NCBI GenBank assembly: GCA_030765735.1
Contig: JAVCBZ010000035.1
Span: 1 to 19,698, forward strand
Source: Candidatus Susulua stagnicola
GTDB lineage: Bacteria; Omnitrophota; Gorgyraeia; Duberdicusellales; 4484-171
Direction of reading: 5' to 3'
Length of the DNA: 19,698 nt
Part shown: positions 9,701 to 18,700 of the stretch, piece by piece
How the letters are laid out: each line of letters begins with the position of its first letter
How positions within the stretch are numbered: the stretch's first letter is position 1
The notes under the pieces: model-generated
Told to the model about the DNA's origin: nothing
The model's input: only the letters and a program-made list of their open reading frames with translations
Databases searched by the model: none
Translations under genes and position numbers: made by a program

Positions 9701-12700
9701 AGAGGAAATATTTGCGGACAAATGAAGTCTTATAACCGATTTTATCCCATAAATACTTGTGATAAAAACATTCAGCATCAATAGAAGTAAACCAAAAAAC
9801 TTTTTCAATTTTTGCTTCCTTTAATTGTGACATAAGAAAATTCATAAGAAAAGTGCCTTGTTTTTCTCCGCTTTGGGGATTAATAACTGCCAAAGACCTA
9901 ATTTCCACCTCGGGCTCATCGCGGTTAATTGATCCGCTAACATAGCCTAAAATGCGACAGCTGGTATTCAAAAGTAAATAAAAATAGTTCGCTTTAAAAA
10001 TTTCCTCAGACTCCAGATAAGCATCAAAACACGTTTCTATAAAATTTGACCGCTGACTGCTTACAACCGAGTTAATTGTCAGCATCTTTATTTTTATACT
10101 TTCCCTCTGCCGGCTGCCAAGTATAGACCAGATATGTCTTAAATCAATAATTCTCAGGCTATCTTTAGTAAATAAAATGGCTTCCGGGGTTTGTTCTAGT
10201 TTGACCGAAATTATTTCTTCACTTTTTAAGCCGAATAATTCGCCAGTGGTTAAAAAAACTGTGAATTCGCAACCGTTCTTTATTTGGTATTTTATTTTTC
10301 TCGCGGCAAAAAACTGACGAAAAAAATCCTTTTCTTCAAAATTAATTTCTAAATGCAGCTCGGGTATATTTTTTCTTTGAAACTCTCCTAATATAAAATC
10401 TATCAGCTTAGCTTTTTGTTTTAAGCTGAGGCCAATCAGAATTTTTATTTTCTGGCTAAAACAGGCTGCGCCGCCTGAAATTATTCCTAGGCGGTTTACA
10501 AGAAGATATATCTTATAATTCTCGGATATCGGCCAAGATTCAATTTCCGTAAAAAGAGAGTTATCGAACCCGCCGCCAATGTTCATCAGCCGCCGAAAAA
10601 GTAATGCTTTTTCTTGGCTGTTTAGTCTGGCCCGGATATCTTCAAAATCACCGATTTTTGAAAATCTACCGACCAAAGCGAAAGGGACACTGATTATCTT
10701 CCATGTAAGTTTAAGAAAAGTAAATAGCTTCAGGGGACTACTGAAGCCAGTCTTACTTTTCAGGAAGCAGTTTTTTAGCGAGCTAGAGGCCGGTGAAGTT
10801 TGGTTTTCAGATTCGAATTCCAAAAGCGATTCAATGATTTCTAATTGCCAGTTTTTAATGAGTTTAAAGAAGTAAGGATGGATAAATATTACGAAGGCGG
10901 GATAAACAGCGGCAACATTGCCTTTGGTAAGACTCAAATCATTAGTAACAATTAGGGTTAACTCCGAAGGCGGCCCGCGGATTTTTAAGTTAGGGTCTGT
11001 AAATAACTGCCTTAAATCTTTCTCCCATTTATGGCTTAATTCTCCTTTTTTTAAGCTTAATGCATATTGGTTGTTTCTGGAAATCGCCTTTATTGCTTTA
11101 AATATATTACCGTAGCTTCCGGATATTTTCTCCTGTTCTTCTGCGGGTACATCTAAAGGATAGGTTTTCAGCGGGCTGCTAACTGATCTTCCAGGCGATT
11201 TTCTAGGCGTGCCGATAACTGTATATCCTAATTCTTCCCCGTCCCAAAGAGTTTCGGCTCCTATCCCGCCTCCGCCTATTTTCATTATTTCCTTAAAATA
11301 TTGTTTAATCAGATTGCGAAAATTTGTGCTGTTTTTATCCTGAATATAAGCAAAGCTGACTTTATACCCCAGGCATAAGGCTTCCCGGCGTAAAAAGTCA
11401 AAAATACTTGAACCAACTCCGAGGTATCTATCTTTTGGATAAATAAACCGCCCATACCTGGTCTCTATTTCGAATAACTCTATTACTGCGGACTCGGCAT
11501 CTATTATCACAAACAGATGGTTAGCCTCTATATAAACATTATTAAATTCTATGATATATAAATAATCACTAATACGTTCATTAAAGGAACGCATATATTT
11601 TTTGGCGAGATTGTTTTCGTGTAGAGTTATAACATCGCCGGGCTTTTTTACATTTTCAATTATCACCACTTCATCACCCAGCTTCCCGGATATCGTTAAA
11701 CTAAGCGGTGAAGATACCGGATTGACAGGCATAAGTCCTAATAATTTCAGTGCTTCTTTGGCATTACCATAATAATTATCTATAATACCATCAGCTCCGG
11801 CAGCAGTTAATTCTTCGGCCCGGTGTTGATTGTTCCCGGAAAAACCTAAAACAGTAATTTTGGAAATTTGCTTTACCTGTTTAATCTCAGAAATCAAATC
11901 ATCGATGAATACTGCTTTTTCCGGAGAAACCCCTTTGCTGCTTAAGATTGCCTCAATTATCTTTTTCTTACTTTGGCCATTAAAATAATCAACCGGGCAC
12001 AAGCGGGAACAAGTTTCCTTTATTTCTTTATATATCGGGATATCCGTTGAGCCATAAACACATATTACTTCTACTTTTCGACGATTTAATTCTTTTAAAA
12101 AATCAACTGCACCGTGAAAGGGCATAAACATTCCCAATCTCTTTGAAAAATAGATTAACGTATTCTCAAGATCTATGAATACTATTTGCAAAGGAGAGCT
12201 GCAATTTAAAAATATTACCCGCTCTTTGTTTGATTTTATCTTAGCAACGGTCGCGCGGATACTTTTAATACCGCCATTTTTATCAATAAATTGGAAACTA
12301 AACTCTGACCGATTATTTTTTAACGGTTTTTTCTGATTATAAAAATATTTGCCGGCAACCAGCCTGTCCTGCTTATAGACAAATGCCGACAATCTTTTTT
12401 TACCCTCTATTTCTTTTCTTGAATATCCCGATAATCTTTCAAAAATTTCTTCGGGGTTAAATAAAAATTTCACCTCTTCCCGATAAAATAAGGTTGTTTC
12501 AAAAACAGCTTCTATGACTAATTGCCAAAAATAACTATAATAATATTCATACTTATGCCCTTTTTGAGCAATCGTAATCCCCAATACTTGCTCAAGTAAT
12601 ACCTGTGACCCGGCCTGATATTGAGCTAATATTTCGGTAGCCCGATGAGTAGTAAGCTTTTCTACTAATTTTTCGTGATTAATATATGATAAATTGTTGA

Positions 12701-15700
12701 CTGGCGAACTAGAACTTTTATCATCCCATAAGATGATGTGATCTTTCTCCTCTAAATTTTTTATTATCGGGCTGGAAATTATCGGTGAATAAGTACCCTG
12801 TTTTAGATTCTTTTTAAGCTGGCTGATAGTTTCTTTCGTCCATCTATCTTTATTCGGAGTAAGCAATCCCCGATAAAAATAACCAGTTACATTCGTTCCC
12901 TTCTTACGATTATTAGCAATTGTAAATATTGGGGCACACTTAGGATATAGCCAAGATGGCACTGAAACGATTATTGAACTCTCATAAGGCTGGGAAATAA
13001 CTGTTAAGTCAGCTTCCCCTACCGCTGCGGTAAGCCCCTTCCCTTTACGTCCGTTTTTCCCTTGGCTTTTTTTCCATTTTATTACTTCCTTAATTTTCAC
13101 CGGCCGTTCTTCTTTATCGTAGAACCCATATCCATTATCATTTACCGAGATCACCCACATATCCTTTGTTAAATACATCACCACTAAAGCTAATCCGCTC
13201 TTTACATGCTGGTTTAAATTCTCTATAGTATAAGTTAAAAAACAAATAATATTATCATAGTGAGGGGTAAGAGAAAGTTCTCTGGTAAGCCTTATCATTT
13301 GGTTATATAAAGTATCAACATTATCGTATTCCCGGCATTTATAATCTATTGATGCATTATTTACTTGCATATCAGAACCGGCAAAAAGCAAAACGAATGC
13401 TTCACGGCGCATTTCCTCAATAATACGGAAAAACTCCGGTTCAATCTTTGAATTTTGCCCCATCATTAAAGTTGCTTTCTGGAGCAGGCTATTAAGCGGC
13501 AAATTGTCCGGATATTTTTTCTCTCCGCTAAGAGGTGAACTTGTCTTTGAGAAAAGACTGCTGCTATCTTCCTGATTCAAAGCTTCAATATTAAATAACA
13601 TCTGTATAAGTCCACTATCAACATCTGTAACCGGCTCGATCATTCCCGAAAAAAATCCGTCGATGACCTGCAAGGATAAATAACTTGATTCTTCTCCCTC
13701 GCTTTTAAAGTAACCGTTGAAAAAAGGAATAAAGGGATTTCCGTACTCGTTGAGCTCATTGTCTAGAAAATATAAATCATAAAATGTTCCTTGCCTACCA
13801 AAAACAAAATTCAAAAAATGAAAATAAGCAGAACTTAGATCCATCAAACGATAGCTGGCTTTTCTTTTACGGGTTTCATTTTTTATGATTAAACAAGTTT
13901 CAAAATCATGAAAAATTATTCTTTGATTTTGCTGGCTCCAGGAAATATTACCTAAATGAGGATAATTATGGAAAAACCCGGCATCATGAAAATTACGCAG
14001 GGCTAAACCATATTCTTTGAGTAAACCAGAATATTTTTTCCATAAAGAAATATTATTGTAAAGGTCGCTGCCATGTTTAGCCTTTAAAAAATCCCAAATT
14101 CGTTTTTTAGAAGTTTGACTTACTCCCCTTATAAAAAATCCAAAAACCCGGTCTTTATCCCGGTAATTAAGATATTGACCGTAGCCGACAGGATAATCAT
14201 AGTCATTATCGCGCTTACTAAGTTCCTTTAAAATTCTGTATTCTTTCTCGGCAGATTTATAGGGTAAACCGCCTTTTAAGGCTGTTGAATTACGAAGAAT
14301 TATTTCACCTTGCTGGTTCAATTCTGGTATTTCGAAAACCTGGTATGGTTCTTGCAAGGGATGACTAATCAAATTTCCTCTCCTAAACAAAATGCCCTTA
14401 ATTTCTAAGGCCCGGATAATTTTTCCGTTTCCGCATTCAACGGGATATGCTAAAGGGAATACTGCAGTTCTTCCTCCCTGAATACCGTATGACCGGGTAT
14501 TTCCTTCTTCCCAGCTTATAGACTTTATTAACATTTCGGTAAAATAATCAGGCAAATTACCCCAGACTCCGGCATTAATAAAAAATGACTTCATCGGCAT
14601 CAATTGTACCGGTGAGCTAACATCTGGATGCGCCGGGCTGTTTATTTTTTCTAAAATTAAAACTTCTCTGGTTGGAGATTTCCCAGCCGAAATACCACTA
14701 TTATTAAATTTCCCAAAAAAATCATAAACTATTCGGCTATGATCAGACAAAATATCCTGATAAAAAGTAAAGAAGATCTGGGCTTGAGGCCGGCAAATAT
14801 GGTTTAATTTTTGAAGTAATATTTCAATGGTTTTGTCTAAATGACATTCCGGTGAGGCGTAATCCATTAAAGCATAATAAAGGATTGAGCAGCCGACTAT
14901 GATATCAAATTCTTCCCAAAAAAACTTATCTGCCTCAAATATATCCAGCCGTAATGACTTAACTCCATAATCTTGACGACTTATTCGGGCAGCACGCCAA
15001 TCTTTATCGATAACTGTAATATCATCTAATCCCTGTTTTACAAAAAAACTTATATTTTCTCTGTCAAATCCCGGAGCTATAATTAAAATTTTTGGCTTAG
15101 ATTTAAAATTGCTTAACCCTTCCAGAATAAACGGTTTAGCCCGGCCAAAAGTTCCGCTTACCGCTCTTTGTTTTTTACTCTTCCAATTTTTATCCTTTTC
15201 ATCATAAACAGGACAAGAATGATATTGGGGATTTTCTGAAATAATTTTTCTTAAAATAATTTCTGTTTCTTGAAAATTCAAAGGGCCATCCCTGATAAGG
15301 TTATTCCTCAAACCCTGCAACATTTCATAAAAGGCAAAGCTAATCCACTCATATAAGCCAAGGGTATCTTTTTCGCTCAAGTCCTGAGCAAGCTTCTTTA
15401 TGGTCTTTGCTATTGCTTCGGCATTTTGAAAATATTGAGAAAATACTTGTGTTAAATCAGGTTTCACTCTTTTTTCAAAAATAAGCCTAAAATAAGGATT
15501 AGCAAAAAAGTGGGTTAATGACGCAGAGGGACTTGACTTAAACTGTTTTCCTAAATTCTCGACTGGTGGTCCTTGGGGCCTAATCTCGGATAAAATTCCT
15601 CTTCCTACTGGCGAGCTGGTAGGTATCAGAATAATCGGTAAACCGCGGGCTCTAGCATATTTCAGCATTTTTATCTTATTCTCTTTTTTACGAGTCATTG

Positions 15701-18700
15701 AATGCAATGCTTCTGTAAAATAATTATTGCAAAAAATGATTAAAGCGTTTGCCCCCACACTGTTACATTCCAACAGTTTTTGTGGATGGCATACTTTTAA
15801 GATATAAATAAAATTATCTTTAGTATGGTCAAAAGGGAAGGTATACCGATAATCCTGGTTAATCGCTGACATAGAATAAACATAAGAAGCAAATAAGTTT
15901 TGTTTTACCGGCGAGCTGGAAAAAATATTAGATAAAAATACAACGTTTCCTCGCCGTAAAATTATTTTACCCCGGTTTTTATCTGAAATAATCTTTAGAG
16001 TTGCCGCTTGTTTCTTTTTCTTCAAATCGGGAAAATTAGTGCTTTGCTTAATCTCTTTAAAATTAATTAATGCTCTTCGGTATTCGCCTAATTTAAACAA
16101 GGTATCACCCAACCAATAACAAATATCGTCTTTAAGTACATAAGGCCTTACTATGTATCCTTCTATGAGCCCCAAAGCTGTCGAAAGCTTTTTCTTTGCG
16201 CACTCTAACGCGCCTCTGGCTTCTTTATTTTGGCTATTCAATTTTGAAACTACTCCCAGCCAGAAACAAGCTTCGAGATAATTATAATGAATCCGGTATT
16301 CAAGATTTAAAGGGTTCAAAAGGAAAGCTTTGAAAAACGCTTCATGGGCCAGGTCAAAATCACCCTGAGCAAAGTGCATTTTTCCCTTTATAAACCAACC
16401 CTTATCTAAAGCTTCCCGGTTGGCTGCAGGGCTTGAGCTCCTACCTCTTATAATTTTCTCAGAAAGTGAGAATATAATTTCTTTAACTTTTAGTGAACTC
16501 AAAGCATCATAATGATTAATTCCTTTTAAAGTTTTAAATTCACAATTCTTAGCCGAAAAATTGAATAAACTGTCAGTTACAACTCCGTCTGTATAGGGTG
16601 CAGCTATTTTTCGAAGAATTCTCCGCTTGAAAAAATCAGTCTCGGCGCTATTTGAGAGTAAACCTTCATCAGTAAAAGTATTTATAAATACCAAGGGTTT
16701 TTCGTCCCAATAAGAGAGGCTTTTTCTTGCTTCGGCAATAAGTTCATAATTCTGCTTTGTTGCTAAAAGAAGCTGGCGTTGAATATTTTTTTGATGATTC
16801 TTTGCATAAAGCCAGGATAAAATATTCCAAACCCACAACTGTTTCTTTATCCATTTAGACATCCCGTAAGTAAAAGAAAAAGCCGTATTAAGCAGAATAA
16901 TTCCCGCACAATCTGTTTCTTCAGCTAAAAACCTGGCATTATAGACTGTAAGTAACGCCCCAATGCTATTTGCAATAATGATATTTTTTATACCGCTGTT
17001 TTCTTCAGAGTAATTTTTGAATATGTGCTTTATTGCCGGGACAAAGCTCTCCTGATTCATCTGCTCAATATCTCTTAATAACTGCACCGGATTTAATGCA
17101 CTGTAAGGAAAAGAAAAAACTTCATACCCTTGCTCAAGGAGATATTGCGCAAGGTATTCCCTGCCCCAATACCTTACATCATAATAAGGTATATATAACG
17201 GCCGTTTATTCCGGTTGACTAAATAAGTTACCAGCTGAAACAACTCAATTGCGCCCAGGCCCTGAATAAATATTATCCGGGCCCGAGGATTTAAAGGACG
17301 GGCATGGTGAAAAACAATATCGCCTTTTTTTACTGTCTGATAACAACAATTATTAATCCATTTGATTTCACCCGGATTCAGGCCGAAAAAAGGATTATCC
17401 AGCGGCGATGAACTTATTACTCTGCCGTTTAAAAAGGAAAATTCTTCTGATAAAGACAGGAATTCGTCAACTCCGCCAACTATTCCTCGCAATTGTTGAA
17501 TTCTAAAATCTATACACAAATTATCAGAAATATTACCAGGGTACGCGGCTGAAACAAACATATGATCAATTTTGCTAAAACCGAATAATAAATTAGATAT
17601 ATAATACAAACCGACTTTATCATATTCTAATTTCTTCAAAGCTCCGGCTAAAGCTGCAGAAACTAAACCGCAAGCCATATCTTTTAATTCCTGTTTCTCA
17701 ACAAGGTATAGATAAAGTTTATCTAGCTGTTCCTTAAAAGAAAGTGGCTTTAAAAAGGCTAAATTCAAATCAACTTCCTTATTCATATCCGAAAAAATAT
17801 CGGCCCAAGTTCGGTTATCAACCTTCCTGGTCACATGCTTTCTTAATTCCTTAACATAATCCTCAAATGAAAGATAAAACGGCTGGGCACTTGCGTACCG
17901 CCAAGCTAAATAGTTAGTTCCAGATAACTGGTTGATTCGGGACCTTCCGACTAACAAATATGGCTGAAAGATTAAACTGCTGGAAGAAGACGAAGTATTG
18001 GTTTTCTCAAGCAAACCGGCTAAACCATGCTTAATAAGCACTTCTCTGAGCTCATCTTCATATTCTTTACGTTTAGTAATATCTCTAAATATTCCCACTG
18101 TTCCAACTATGTCTCCTTTTTGATCTCTGGAAAAAGAGGCTGATAACTCTATATAAATAATCTTTCCGTCTTTACTTTTTATACCCATTTGGTAGTTAGA
18201 AATAAACCCCTGTTCCTGCATTTTTTTATTTATATCCCTGGCTGCATCTATACCCTTAGAATACACATAAGAAACATGCTTATTAAAAAGCTCCTCTGCT
18301 TGGTAACCCATAATCGATTTAACAACATCAGAGACAAAAATTATATAGCCTTTTTTGTCAGTTAAAACTATCGGGTCTACCGAAGTCTTTAATATATCTT
18401 CTAAAAAAGTTTTATTATTATAAAGATCTAACTCAGTCAAACGGCTCTCGGTCATATCTCTTACCATAAGCATTATTTCGGTGGGTAATCCCTGGCCGTC
18501 CCTGTAAACTTTTACCTTAGTAGTAACTATTATTTTATCGCCGTTACTTTTTAAAAGGCGTCTATCGAATTTCTTGGGGTAGCTTTCGCCTAAAAGCCTT
18601 GCCTCAAGCCGGTTTCTAAATTCATCGATTTGTTCTTCCAGCACCAAATCAAATATAGAGCGGCCGATTACATCCTCTTTAATATAACCCAGCATAGATA

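Noticed and set aside
10800..11168. Possible metallopeptidase in the unknown module 2844-2966
   Set aside because: The strand-helix shape is suggestive, but where HExxH would be expected the sequence reads ESLLEF, so there is no metal site.
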